A stretch of 8,736 nt of DNA. It comes from an uncultured Oscillospiraceae bacterium (GTDB lineage Bacteria; Bacillota; Clostridia; Oscillospirales; Acutalibacteraceae). The notes below the pieces were generated by a model that was not told the DNA's origin, ran no database searches, and saw only the letters and a list, made by a program, of their open reading frames with translations. The translations under genes were made by a program, and so were the position numbers. Below, in pieces: positions 1 through 6,351 of this stretch (positions are counted from its first letter, which is position 1; each line of letters opens with the position of its first letter). The DNA is taken from NCBI GenBank assembly GCA_959596515.1, contig CAUFXR010000096.1, positions 1 through 8,736 of the forward strand, given 5' to 3'.

Positions 1-28
1 CCAGAATTAAGTACGCTGTCTGTTCCAT
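1..28 (-). CDS. 5' end of a minus-strand gene, possibly carbamoyl-phosphate synthase small subunit
   Basis: An ATG on the minus strand (bases 28-26) is preceded by a GGAGG ribosome binding site at 40-36 with a 7-base gap, which is an ideal arrangement. The nine visible residues read MEQTAYLIL before the window ends. The pattern (a few polar residues, then AYLIL) resembles the beginning of bacterial CarA proteins, where AYLxLEDG or a similar string opens the first domain. That identification is an inference from very few residues and could be wrong. The existence of a gene start here is better supported than its name. It is transcribed away from the cation transporter gene at 356, and a candidate promoter lies at 164-192. 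Confidence 0.45.
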
Positions 29-74
29 AGTCTTGCCTCCAGTTCATCTGTGTCTATCCGTAGAAGCTTTGCCG

Positions 75-130
75 GAAAATAGAATTTCTCCCGGCGGCAC
101 GGCTTGTCCGCGCCAAAGATCAGCTCTCCG
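75..130. repeat. Dispersed intergenic element, left copy
   Basis: This stretch resembles 8485-8538 in the same orientation. Both begin GAAAA, continue through a TTTC-C(C)GG block and a CGGC or GGC block, share TCCGCGC with one base of variation, and end near GCNCT. Identity is roughly two thirds by eye, with small gaps. On the minus strand this copy can fold GCCGGGAGA against TTTTCCGGC (9 pairs including G-U) with a 7-base loop. It lies in the probable leader of the minus-strand gene. The rest of 29-355 is AT-rich spacer, with no RNA gene or riboswitch that I recognise. Confidence 0.4.
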
Positions 131-163
131 GAATCTCATTTCTAGCTTTTATACTAATGAATT

Positions 164-192
164 ATTATACACTATTTTCATTTGTTTAGGAA
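164..192 (-). promoter_or_regulatory. Candidate promoter for the minus-strand gene at the left edge
   Basis: On the minus strand a perfect TATAAT lies at 169-164. The hexamer 17 bases upstream (192-187) is TTCCTA, a poor -35 match. Transcription would begin near 157 and give a leader of about 130 bases before the ATG at 28. That leader would carry the dispersed element at 75-130. The surrounding 150-210 stretch is AT-rich, so the -10 match alone is only moderate evidence. Confidence 0.35.
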
Positions 193-355
193 GATATTTT
201 TTTCAAAGGAAGTTAGAACATAGATTTTCATTTCGCGTTTTTCTTGTGGATTCTGTTGAATTTTTATTTTGGCCTCCCATTGGCTTACCATGCGTCTTTT
301 ATTCCTTTGCTTTCTTCGGCCTGGCGGGGCTGTCCTGCGAAAGGAGGATTTCACC

Positions 356-1609
356 TTGCGAAAAATAACAATTCGTGATAAACTGAAAAACAAAATCTCT
401 TGTTTTAGGGGGAACTCACTCTTGACCAATTTCCTCATTAAACATTTTATTCCTAACGCCGTAGAGGTAAAAAATCCGATTGTAAGGCAAAGATACGGCG
501 TTGTCAGCGGCGTTGTTGGTATTTTCTGCAATGCTTTGCTTTGCGCCGCAAAAATCGCCGCGGGCCTGCTAACCGGTGCGATCTCTATTGTTGCAGATGG
601 AATCAACAACCTGTCCGACGGCGGCTCCTGCGTGGTCAGCCTTCTTGGATTTAAGATGGCCGGCAAACCTGCCGACGATAAGCATCCATTCGGCCATGGT
701 AGGATCGAGTATGTGGCCGGGCTGATCGTATCTCTTATTATTGTGCTCATGGGAATAGAGCTGGCGAAAACCTCTCTGGATAAAATTTTCCATCCCGAGG
801 ACATCGTCTTTTCCTGGATCACGCCTGCCATCTTGGGAATTTCCATATTGGTAAAGCTTTGGATGTGCTTTTTTAACCGGAAAATGGGCGATAAAATCGA
901 CTCTGCCGTACTGAAAGCCACAGCTATGGACAGTCTGTCCGACGTAGCCGCCACCTCAGCGGTGCTGGCAGGCTTTTTGATCGGTTATTGGGCTAAAATC
1001 AACTTAGATGGTTATCTGGGTATGCTGGTGGCGCTTTTTATTTTATATACCGGCGTTTCTACCGCGAAAGGAACCTTAGATCTGCTGCTTGGCGAGGCTC
1101 CCGATCCGGAATTTGTAAAGCAGATTCAGGAAGAAGTACTGTCTTATCCAGAAATCATAGGCGTTCATGATCTGATCGTTCATAATTACGGTCCCGGCCA
1201 CAGCGTCATCTCCCTCCACGCCGAGGTTCCCTGTGATATTGATATTTTAAAAATTCACGACACCATCGATAATGCCGAAAGAGATCTGAAAAGAAAATTT
1301 GATTGTGAGGTCGTTATTCATATGGATCCCATCATCACCGATGATAAGGAAACCAACGAGGTCCGCCGGAAGCTGGCGTCTATTGTTCGGCTACTGGATT
1401 CCCGGGCTACGATCCACGACTTCCGCATGGTGAAAGGTCCTACCCATACCAACCTGATTTTCGATATCGTAGTCCCCCACCAGTTTCGCCTGACCGACGA
1501 TCAGGTGGTGGAAGCCCTTCGTCAAGCCGTCAAGGCATTGGATGACCATTATGAAATCGTGGTAAACGTGGATAAATCATATATTGCTCCTGATGGTGAA
1601 ACGCAGTAA
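356..1609 (+). CDS. Cation diffusion facilitator (CDF) metal efflux protein, probably Mn2+ type, with duplicated C-terminal domain
   Basis: This is a membrane antiporter expected to export a divalent metal in exchange for protons. The start is TTG at 356, set by AAGGAGG at 341-347 with an 8-base gap; an in-frame TTG at 422 behind AGGGGG is the alternative. The 417-residue protein has a hydrophobic core at about 48-235 and the family motif KHPFGHGRIEY (109-119). Aligned with E. coli YiiP, the transport site reads N84-x3-D88 in helix 2 and D192-x3-D196 in helix 5. An Asn/Asp/Asp/Asp set rather than a His-containing set is typical of manganese CDF proteins such as MntE, so Mn2+ is the likely substrate (inference). 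The usual cytoplasmic domain ends at HMDP (322-325). About 90 further residues follow that look like a second copy of it, making the protein longer than the usual ~300 residues. Confidence 0.92.
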   Translation: MRKITIRDKLKNKISCFRGNSLLTNFLIKHFIPNAVEVKNPIVRQRYGVVSGVVGIFCNALLCAAKIAAGLLTGAISIVADGINNLSDGGSCVVSLLGFKMAGKPADDKHPFGHGRIEYVAGLIVSLIIVLMGIELAKTSLDKIFHPEDIVFSWITPAILGISILVKLWMCFFNRKMGDKIDSAVLKATAMDSLSDVAATSAVLAGFLIGYWAKINLDGYLGMLVALFILYTGVSTAKGTLDLLLGEAPDPEFVKQIQEEVLSYPEIIGVHDLIVHNYGPGHSVISLHAEVPCDIDILKIHDTIDNAERDLKRKFDCEVVIHMDPIITDDKETNEVRRKLASIVRLLDSRATIHDFRMVKGPTHTNLIFDIVVPHQFRLTDDQVVEALRQAVKALDDHYEIVVNVDKSYIAPDGETQ

Positions 1610-1705
1610 AATCTGTCTTTTCCCCTGTTTGTTTTATGATCTATCCTCTGTTTTATTTCATGAAAGCTATCACAAAGCCGTAAAAGTAGCACAAAATAAA
1701 AAGTA

Positions 1706-1744
1706 AAAAAGCGCTCCTTGAAAAATTTTCAAGGAGCGCTTTTT
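1706..1744. terminator. Bidirectional intrinsic terminator between convergent genes
   Basis: The arms 1706-1724 and 1726-1744 are exact reverse complements around a single central base at 1725. The GC-rich core of the stem is GCGCTCCTTG. Plus-strand transcripts from the CDF gene meet a T run at 1740-1744. Minus-strand transcripts from the gene at 1784-2131 meet six Ts followed by further T-rich sequence down to about 1692, which is the stronger U tract. The site lies 97 bases past one stop codon and 40 bases past the other, so it probably serves both. Confidence 0.9.
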
Positions 1745-1783
1745 GATCACTTTCTCATGATATTGGGTTTTAAGGCAACAAAA

Positions 1784-2131
1784 TCAATCAAAAAATTTTT
1801 CTTTATAAAAATTTTTGTTTCCAAGCTTTTTGGCTATCAGCCTGAACATCACACAGCCATCTGGACAGACAACCTCTTTCGTGTAGGGATCGTTACCTCC
1901 GATGTTTCGCAGATCCCCACCGCTTCTAACCGCTTCCATAATTGGGAACAGAAGCATCATGGTCTTGGAACAAATACCCTCTCCCTGTTCATTAACGGGA
2001 CAGCCATAAGTGCAGGTATATCGGTCCCCAATTTCTTCGCCGTTGCGGCAGTAACGCTCTGTGCTGTTTCCCCGGAGAAATCCTGTCACTTCGATCTGGA
2101 ACTCATATTCCTCAGCGTACCACTTTTTCAT
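1784..2131 (-). CDS. Small cysteine-rich protein, TIGR04076-like family, function unknown
   Basis: The gene encodes 115 residues from an ATG with GGAGG six bases upstream (2142-2138). The body has the look of the uncharacterised TIGR04076 family: a short strand-rich start, a GD-x-(Y/F) turn (35-38), a C-x3-C (C40, C44), a Cys (C54) before a hydrophobic helix (57-66), an R-S-G-G-D turn (69-73) and an end motif VVCPDGCVMF (87-96). Cysteines at 28, 40, 44, 54, 89 and 93 could bind metal, but no function is established. There is no signal peptide or membrane segment, so it is probably cytosolic. The last ~15 residues are lysine- and phenylalanine-rich and may be a lineage-specific tail. It follows the MFS gene by 147 bases and has its own candidate promoter. 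Confidence 0.72.
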   Translation of the reverse strand: MKKWYAEEYEFQIEVTGFLRGNSTERYCRNGEEIGDRYTCTYGCPVNEQGEGICSKTMMLLFPIMEAVRSGGDLRNIGGNDPYTKEVVCPDGCVMFRLIAKKLGNKNFYKEKFFD

Positions 2132-2196
2132 AGTCCTCCTCCGAAGTTCAAATTCGCCGCGCTCTGCTCCTCAGTGGAAACCCGCGCAAATAAAAC

Positions 2197-2224
2197 TTTA
2201 TAGCGCATAGCTATCCTCGGACAA
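2197..2224 (-). promoter_or_regulatory. Candidate promoter for the small cysteine-rich protein gene
   Basis: On the minus strand TTGTCC (2224-2219) and TATAAA (2202-2197) are separated by 16 bases. The expected start near 2190 gives a leader of about 60 bases. The site falls in the 147-base gap after the MFS gene, in which I see no convincing terminator hairpin, so read-through from the upstream gene is also possible. Confidence 0.45.
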
Positions 2225-2278
2225 GAGCTTCGCGCCAGGCAGAGACTTTGTTTTCCACTCGTTTTAAACGCCCCGCTT

Positions 2279-3631
2279 TTATTCTCCTTCGTTCTTTGCC
2301 GCCTGCTTAGAGCGTTCTACCGCTTCAGCGGTAAAATTGGCTCGAAAACCTACTAACAATCCCGCGCCGATGAGAAACAGAACAGAAACACTAAGCACAC
2401 CGATGGAATCTCTTCCAGTCAGACCGGAAATCAGGGCCACAATGGCCGGGCCCATAACCGTGGCGAATTTGCCGAAAATATCGAAAAAGCCAAAAAACTC
2501 ATTAGATTTTTCCGGAGGCACCAGCTTACCGAAATAAGAGCGGGAAATCGCCTGAACGCCTCCCTGAACCGTGCCTACCAGCACCGCCATAATCCAGAAA
2601 AGTGTCTGGGAAAAGGTCAGAGCGCTTTGATAACCCTGGGGATCAACCGTCTTGGAAAGTTCCGCCTGTTCCACATGGAAGCCCATATAAAAGCCCAGTA
2701 TGCAGATAACCAAATACATGGCGATGGCAAAAAGAATCATTTTGATGGAACTGAATTTTCCGGAAGCCTTGCCAAACAGAATCGAGCAGGGCATAGCCAC
2801 GATCTGCGTTACCAGCAGAGCGATGATCATGCCGGTGGTATCCAGGCCTAAATTGGTGCCGTAGCTGGTGGCCATATGGATTACCGTTCCCACGCCATCG
2901 ATATAGAAGAAATAAGCGATGATAAAAATAAAGATAGTCTTATTGTGGAAAATCTCTTTTAAGGTTTTGCCCAAACTTTGAAAAGTGTGGGAAAGCAGCT
3001 TGGAGGCCGGTGCCTCGATATAATGAGTCTGCTTTACGTTTTTCAGAATCGGGATACTGAAGATCAGCCACCAAACAGAAGTGATGACTACGGAAAACTT
3101 GACGGCTACCGGATTATCCATCCCCATAATCAACAGTACCACAATGGAAATCACAAAAGGAATGGTGCTGCCGCCTATGTAGCCCATGGCGTAGCCCCAG
3201 GATGAAACCCGGTCCATCCGCTCCTCGGTGGTGACATCAGTGAGGAAAGAATCGTAAAACAGGCAGGCCCCGGCGAATCCGATGTAGGAAATCACGTAAC
3301 CCACCAACAGCAGCTGCCACTGATCAAAAATAGCCATCATCAAGGTGAACAGAACGCCCACCGCCAAAAAACCGGTAAACAGTTTTTTCTTCATGCCCTT
3401 GTGGTCGCCGATAGCGCCCAGGATTGGCCCCATCACCGCCACAACCAGGGTAGCGACCGAGGTACCGTAGCCCCAAACCTGAACATTGTCCACACCAGCG
3501 GATTCGCAAACCGCCCCGAAATAAATCGGGAAGATCGCCGCCATAATATTAGTGGCATACACGGAATTGGCCCAGTCATAAAGGATCCAGCTTTTTTCCT
3601 GTTTCGTAAATCTCTTCGCCGATTTTTCCAT
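2279..3631 (-). CDS. MFS transporter, UMF1 (Atg22-like) family
   Basis: The gene encodes a 450-residue integral membrane protein with about 12 hydrophobic segments. Family marks are the N-terminal YDWANSVYAT (18-27), the MFS loop motif GAIGDHKGMKKK (72-83) between helices 2 and 3, the FYDSFLTDVTTEERMDRVSS block (125-144) with GYAMGYIGGS next to it, and in the second half the QGGVQAISRSYFG block followed by NEFFGFFDIFGKF. These are typical of UMF1-type carriers, bacterial relatives of the fungal vacuolar effluxer Atg22. The substrate is not established for this group, so none is assigned. Length is normal and no break is visible. The ATG has a purine-rich upstream stretch (AGGAAAGAAGGG) as ribosome binding site. 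It lies 109 bases after mtaB and may have its own promoter. Confidence 0.9.
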   Translation of the reverse strand: MEKSAKRFTKQEKSWILYDWANSVYATNIMAAIFPIYFGAVCESAGVDNVQVWGYGTSVATLVVAVMGPILGAIGDHKGMKKKLFTGFLAVGVLFTLMMAIFDQWQLLLVGYVISYIGFAGACLFYDSFLTDVTTEERMDRVSSWGYAMGYIGGSTIPFVISIVVLLIMGMDNPVAVKFSVVITSVWWLIFSIPILKNVKQTHYIEAPASKLLSHTFQSLGKTLKEIFHNKTIFIFIIAYFFYIDGVGTVIHMATSYGTNLGLDTTGMIIALLVTQIVAMPCSILFGKASGKFSSIKMILFAIAMYLVICILGFYMGFHVEQAELSKTVDPQGYQSALTFSQTLFWIMAVLVGTVQGGVQAISRSYFGKLVPPEKSNEFFGFFDIFGKFATVMGPAIVALISGLTGRDSIGVLSVSVLFLIGAGLLVGFRANFTAEAVERSKQAAKNEGE

Positions 3632-3671
3632 ACGCGCCCTTCTTTCCTCGTTATGAAACCCTCATAGTTAT

Positions 3672-3700
3672 ATTTTCTCAGGAAACAGAAAAATAGTCAA
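3672..3700 (-). promoter_or_regulatory. Candidate promoter for the MFS transporter gene
   Basis: On the minus strand TTGACT (3700-3695) and GAAAAT (3677-3672) are separated by 17 bases. The first hexamer is 5/6 and the second 4/6 to consensus. A TATAAC nearby at 3672-3667 would need a 22-base spacer. The start near 3665 gives a leader of about 30 bases. This suggests the MFS gene can be expressed independently of mtaB. Confidence 0.42.
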
Positions 3701-3740
3701 CAGAAATGCCGGGAAAAGTTTCCTTAAAATTCAGTTAAAA

Positions 3741-5030
3741 TCATGTTAAGCTTCCAAAACAAAAATCCTCTTGAGCCTCCAGAATTTTTACCGGCAGAAT
3801 TTTCCCAAAAAGCGGTACGGAGCTTTGCACATGTACCGGGGTATAATTGGCGGTATAGCCCTCATAATAATCTTCCAAACGCTTGGATTCAAACAGGACC
3901 GGCTCGGTCTTTCCCACCTGGGTCAGCAAGAAACGCCGCCGGGTCTCATTGGTCGCCATGATTAGCTGTCTGCTGCGCTCTTCTTTTACACGATTTGGCA
4001 CCTGACCGGGCATGCTGTCCGCCACGGTGCCTGGCCGGCGGGAATAAGCGAACACATGGACTTTGGCAAACCCGATTTTTCGCGCGAACGCCATGGATTC
4101 CTCAAACTCCTCTGAGGTTTCTCCCGCGAACCCTACCATCATATCCGTGGTCACCGCCGGGTTATCAAATACCCTGCGAATATTGTCCACAATCGTCTCA
4201 TATTCCGCTGCCGTATAATGACGGTTCATTCTTTTTAAGGTGGCGTCACATCCGCTCTGTAAGGACAGGTGGAACTGGGGACACAACTTTTCCTGCCGAG
4301 CCATCCGTTCCAAAACAGGAAGCTCCATTTGCTCCGGCTCTAAAGAGCCTAGCCGCACCCGCTCCACATCCGGCAAACCGCAAACCGCTTCTATCGCATC
4401 CCAAAGGCCCAGTCCCTGATCCTGGCCATAGCAGGATAAATTGATTCCTGTCAGAACAATCTCCCGGTAACCGGACGCCGCTAGATTTCTGGCTTCCTGC
4501 GTAAGCTCCGCCAAGGGCTTTGACCGCACTCTTCCCCGGGAATAGGGAATAATACAGTAGGAGCAAAACCGGTTGCAGCCATCCTCAATTTTTAAAAAGG
4601 CCCGGGTTCTTTCTTGAAAACTATGGATTTCAAGGCTTTCGAAGGGATCCTTGCCTGTATAGGGGCGGATTTTTACTTCCCGGTGCCGGTTTTTCAATAA
4701 TTCCAGAACAGATGGAACCAGATCCTTTCGGTTGGAGGTTCCCAGAATCAGATCCGCGTCCAACAGTTTCGCCGCTTCCTCCGGAAAGGCCTGGGGCATG
4801 CATCCAGTAAGCACCAGAAGCGCCTGAGGATTCTTTCGGCGGGTACGATGGAGGAGCTTTCTCATTTTTTGATCGCTGGCCGCCGTCACGGTACAGGAAT
4901 TGATGATTACAACGTCAGCTTCCTCCTCCGTCTCAGCGGGGACAAAACCGCTGCTGCAAAGGTCTTCCAGCATGGCCTGAGATTCATATTGGTTTACTTT
5001 ACAGCCCAATGTAAGGATATATGCTTTCAT
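3741..5030 (-). CDS. mtaB: tRNA (N6-threonylcarbamoyladenosine-37) methylthiotransferase MtaB
   Basis: This radical-SAM enzyme converts t6A at position 37 of ANN-decoding tRNAs to ms2t6A, which stabilises anticodon pairing. The 429 residues show the full family layout. An N-terminal methylthiotransferase domain opens with LGCKVNQYESQAM and carries the three auxiliary-cluster cysteines C10, C46 (NSCTVTA) and C77 (TGCMPQ). The radical-SAM core has C152-x3-C156-x2-C159 in EDGCNRFCSYCIIPYSRGR, followed by the typical GYREIVLTGINLSCYG. A C-terminal TRAM-like RNA-binding segment spans about 370-429. The NSCTVTA and VNQYES blocks favour MtaB (YqeV type) over MiaB or RimO. The ATG has AAGGAG seven bases upstream. 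The gene diverges from the HPr-like gene across a 132-base gap. All cluster cysteines are present. Confidence 0.95.
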   Translation of the reverse strand: MKAYILTLGCKVNQYESQAMLEDLCSSGFVPAETEEEADVVIINSCTVTAASDQKMRKLLHRTRRKNPQALLVLTGCMPQAFPEEAAKLLDADLILGTSNRKDLVPSVLELLKNRHREVKIRPYTGKDPFESLEIHSFQERTRAFLKIEDGCNRFCSYCIIPYSRGRVRSKPLAELTQEARNLAASGYREIVLTGINLSCYGQDQGLGLWDAIEAVCGLPDVERVRLGSLEPEQMELPVLERMARQEKLCPQFHLSLQSGCDATLKRMNRHYTAAEYETIVDNIRRVFDNPAVTTDMMVGFAGETSEEFEESMAFARKIGFAKVHVFAYSRRPGTVADSMPGQVPNRVKEERSRQLIMATNETRRRFLLTQVGKTEPVLFESKRLEDYYEGYTANYTPVHVQSSVPLFGKILPVKILEAQEDFCFGSLT

Positions 5031-5099
5031 AATTTAGCTCCTTGTTATTTTATCTAAATTGTTTTCGCGCCGCCGCCAAATTGTCGTGGCAATTAAGGC

Positions 5100-5128
5100 T
5101 TGACCTTCTATAAGAATGAAGTTATTAT
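5100..5128 (+). promoter_or_regulatory. Promoter of the HPr-like gene
   Basis: TTGACC (5100-5105) and TATTAT (5123-5128) are separated by exactly 17 bases; each hexamer is 5/6 to consensus. The expected start near 5135 gives a leader of about 28 bases ahead of the ATG at 5163. This argues against the longer reading frame that would start at 5100. The GC-rich GCGCCGCCGCC just upstream (5068-5078) lies between this promoter and the divergent mtaB start. Confidence 0.7.
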
Positions 5129-5162
5129 TAGAGGAAAAGAAATAATGGAGGGATTGCTAACA

Positions 5163-5390
5163 ATGTACACTGAGACGATTTCTTTATCCAGTATTAACGC
5201 TGTAAAAAAGTTTGTCTGCATCGCTAACGAATACGATTTTACGATAAATCTCCTTTCTGATAAATACAAAATTGACGCAAAATCCATGATGAGTATATTC
5301 AGCCTGGATCTTTCCAAACCTATCACAGTGGAGATTGAGGATGAATGTCCGGAAAAACTAAAAGAGGAAATCCGGGAATTCAAACTTTAA
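5163..5390 (+). CDS. HPr-like protein lacking the phosphorylatable histidine
   Basis: The gene encodes 75 residues from an ATG at 5163, with GGAGGG ten bases upstream and a strong promoter just before it; ATG 5145 would leave an implausibly short leader. The fold and length match HPr, the phosphocarrier of the PTS. The segment IDAKSMMSIFSLDLSKP (37-53) corresponds to the HPr helix around Ser46, with S41 in the Ser46 position. Where HPr has the active-site histidine (IHA), this protein has I11-N12-A13, so it should not pass phosphate to sugar transporters. By analogy with Crh of Bacillus subtilis, a regulatory role through phosphorylation of the serine by HPr kinase is possible; that is inference. 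Such HPr-like proteins are common in clostridia. No PTS genes are in the window. A terminator lies about 190 bases downstream. Confidence 0.85.
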   Translation: MYTETISLSSINAVKKFVCIANEYDFTINLLSDKYKIDAKSMMSIFSLDLSKPITVEIEDECPEKLKEEIREFKL

Positions 5391-5583
5391 CAATTTTGGA
5401 ACAGATCAATTTTCCAAAAACGCTGTTTTGTGAAATCTCCATTCTCACTAATCTTTTCTCACTAATTTTTGCTATGAGGAATGTCAAAGAAGCGGTCGGA
5501 AGATCTGAAAAAATTTTAGTGCAGAATTTTTAAATCCTGCGGACCATTAGCCTTAGGTGTAGTGGATATCAAGCACAGCGCCC
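5391..5583. other. Spacer between the HPr-like gene and its terminator
   Basis: This stretch is AT-rich and has no credible reading frame with a ribosome binding site. It contains a short direct repeat, TCTCACTAAT, at about 5443 and again at 5457. GTGTAGTGGATATCA at 5557-5571 resembles the D-arm of a tRNA. The rest of a tRNA is not present, because no anticodon stem or T-arm follows. Confidence 0.5.
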
Positions 5584-5614
5584 AAAGAGGACGGGATCTT
5601 CCCGTCCTCTTTTT
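5584..5614 (+). terminator. Intrinsic terminator for the HPr-like gene
   Basis: AAAGAGGACGGGA (5584-5596) pairs perfectly with 5600-5612 around a three-base TCT loop, and the T run continues to 5614. The other strand lacks a U tract, so it acts on plus-strand transcripts. It is the only strong terminator downstream of the HPr-like gene before the repeat region. Confidence 0.9.
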
Positions 5615-5656
5615 GATTGAGAAAAAACTACTGGCAAGCACAAAACCATCCTACAG

Positions 5657-5800
5657 TCAAGCGGCGCCTTATCAAAAAGCGGGAATCGTCTCGCGGGCAA
5701 GCGGTGCCTTATCAAAAAGTGGGAAGCCTCCCCGAGGCAAGCGGTGTCTTACCAGAAAACGGAAGCCGCTTCGCGGCCAAGCGACACTCTTATAAAAATC
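5657..5800. repeat. 40-bp tandem repeat, three full units plus partial ends
   Basis: Units at 5661-5700, 5701-5740 and 5741-5780 have a period of exactly 40 bases, with a partial fourth at 5781-5800. Each starts GCGGYGYCTTAYCA and continues with an A-run, GGGAA or GGAA, then a variable GC-rich block ending in CAA. Unit 2 has a stem GCCTC/GAGGC (5726-5730, 5734-5738). Unit 3 has GCCGC/GCGGC (5765-5769, 5773-5777). One pair differs on both sides, so pairing is kept. Unit 1 does not form the stem. The period is not a multiple of three and no ribosome binding site precedes the open frames crossing it, so it is judged non-coding. Confidence 0.85.
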
Positions 5801-6043
5801 TTACACTTCTAGTGGTGAGCTGAGGGCTGTCCTGACAGCATTTTTGGCATTGGAAAAGCCGTCTGCTGAAATCACGGCAGTAGTCTTCTGCTGTTTACAG
5901 GTCCCAGTGCAAATCATAGGAGAAATAACCGTACTGAAAGAAAATTTCTGGCTTCTTCCACAAAATCACCAGTAACTGAACATGACAAATCTTTCCTGCG
6001 CCGTTATGAAAACCAGTTCCAAGTCACGGCTAATCACCTCTGG
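5801..6043. other. Intergenic stretch with small stem-loops
   Basis: No gene is recognised. Three small inverted repeats are visible on the plus strand. GCTGTC/GACAGC (5826-5831, 5834-5839) is followed by five Ts at 5841-5845, which could be a weak backup terminator. GCCGT/ACGGC lies at 5858-5862 and 5874-5878. CAGTAG/CTGCTG (5878-5883, 5888-5893) includes one G-U pair and a TCTT loop. The last two are adjacent and could form a folded RNA, but nothing shows that this stretch is transcribed. Confidence 0.4.
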
Positions 6044-6311
6044 GGCCATAAAATTTAATTTCGCAGTTCCAGAAGGATCAGCTTGAAAAGCCGCAGAGGA
6101 TCCGTCCCAGGTGATAATGAACGGTCTCCGCAAGTTATGAGAAACCCCTTCAGGCTATGAAAATTCATTCCGCACATCCTAGAGATCGGTTTGAAAAGCC
6201 TCAGAAGATCCGTTCTCAGGTGATAACAAACGGCCTTCACAAGTGAAGTGATAAGAAACCCTCTTCAGGCTATGAAAATTCATTCCGCACGGCCTAGGGA
6301 TCGGCTTGAAA
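6044..6311. repeat. Imperfect 109-115 bp tandem repeat, two full units plus a partial third
   Basis: Units begin at 6044, 6153 and 6268 with GGCYATRAAAATT or a close variant. Units 2 and 3 share 23 identical opening bases and differ at only about four of the first 44. Unit 1 is more diverged but keeps CTTGAAAAGCC, GATCCGT, CAGGTGATAA, ACGG and GAAACCC in the same order. Unit 2 carries a few extra bases that create the palindrome CTTCAC-AA-GTGAAG near 6233-6246. Within units 1 and 2, CCGT(T) can pair with (A)ACGG across the CAGGTGATAA segment. Unit 3 stops matching at about 6311. The block ends about 40 bases from the ABC-F stop codon, and I see no supported gene in it. Confidence 0.78.
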
Positions 6312-6326
6312 TATCTATGGGTTCCA

Positions 6327-6339
6327 GCGGTTCTACCGC
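6327..6339 (-). terminator. Weak hairpin just past the ABC-F stop codon
   Basis: On the minus strand GCGGT and ACCGC (6339-6335 and 6331-6327) form a five-pair stem with a three-base loop, about 12 bases past the TAG stop. No T run follows, so it is at best a poor intrinsic terminator. It is the only candidate directly downstream of the ABC-F gene; transcripts may run on into the repeat block. Confidence 0.25.
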
Positions 6340-6351
6340 CCAATAGTTTTT

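Noticed and set aside
150..355. Metal-responsive riboswitch upstream of the CDF gene
   Set aside because: I could not find the conserved loops of the yybP-ykoY manganese or NiCo riboswitch. Only a small stem (about 328-342) before the ribosome binding site is visible.
33..368. Open plus-strand frame of 111 codons ahead of the CDF gene
   Set aside because: It has no ribosome binding site, its composition is unlike a real protein, and it overlaps the true CDF start with its own AAGGAGG site. It crosses the opposite-strand promoter region and the dispersed element.
5657..5800. Possible CRISPR array (also considered for 8398-8465)
   Set aside because: The repeats are contiguous or separated by only four bases, there are no unique spacers of usual length, and no cas genes are near.
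5562..5823. Two overlapping plus-strand frames across the 40-bp repeat, giving basic repetitive peptides
   Set aside because: Because 40 is not a multiple of three, each frame simply reads the same repeat in three phases. No start site with a Shine-Dalgarno sequence is present, and the second frame begins just after the terminator.
6055..6240. Minus-strand frame of 61 codons in the 110-bp repeat
   Set aside because: It would start at GTG with no ribosome binding site, and its apparent sequence repetition is a by-product of the DNA repeat.
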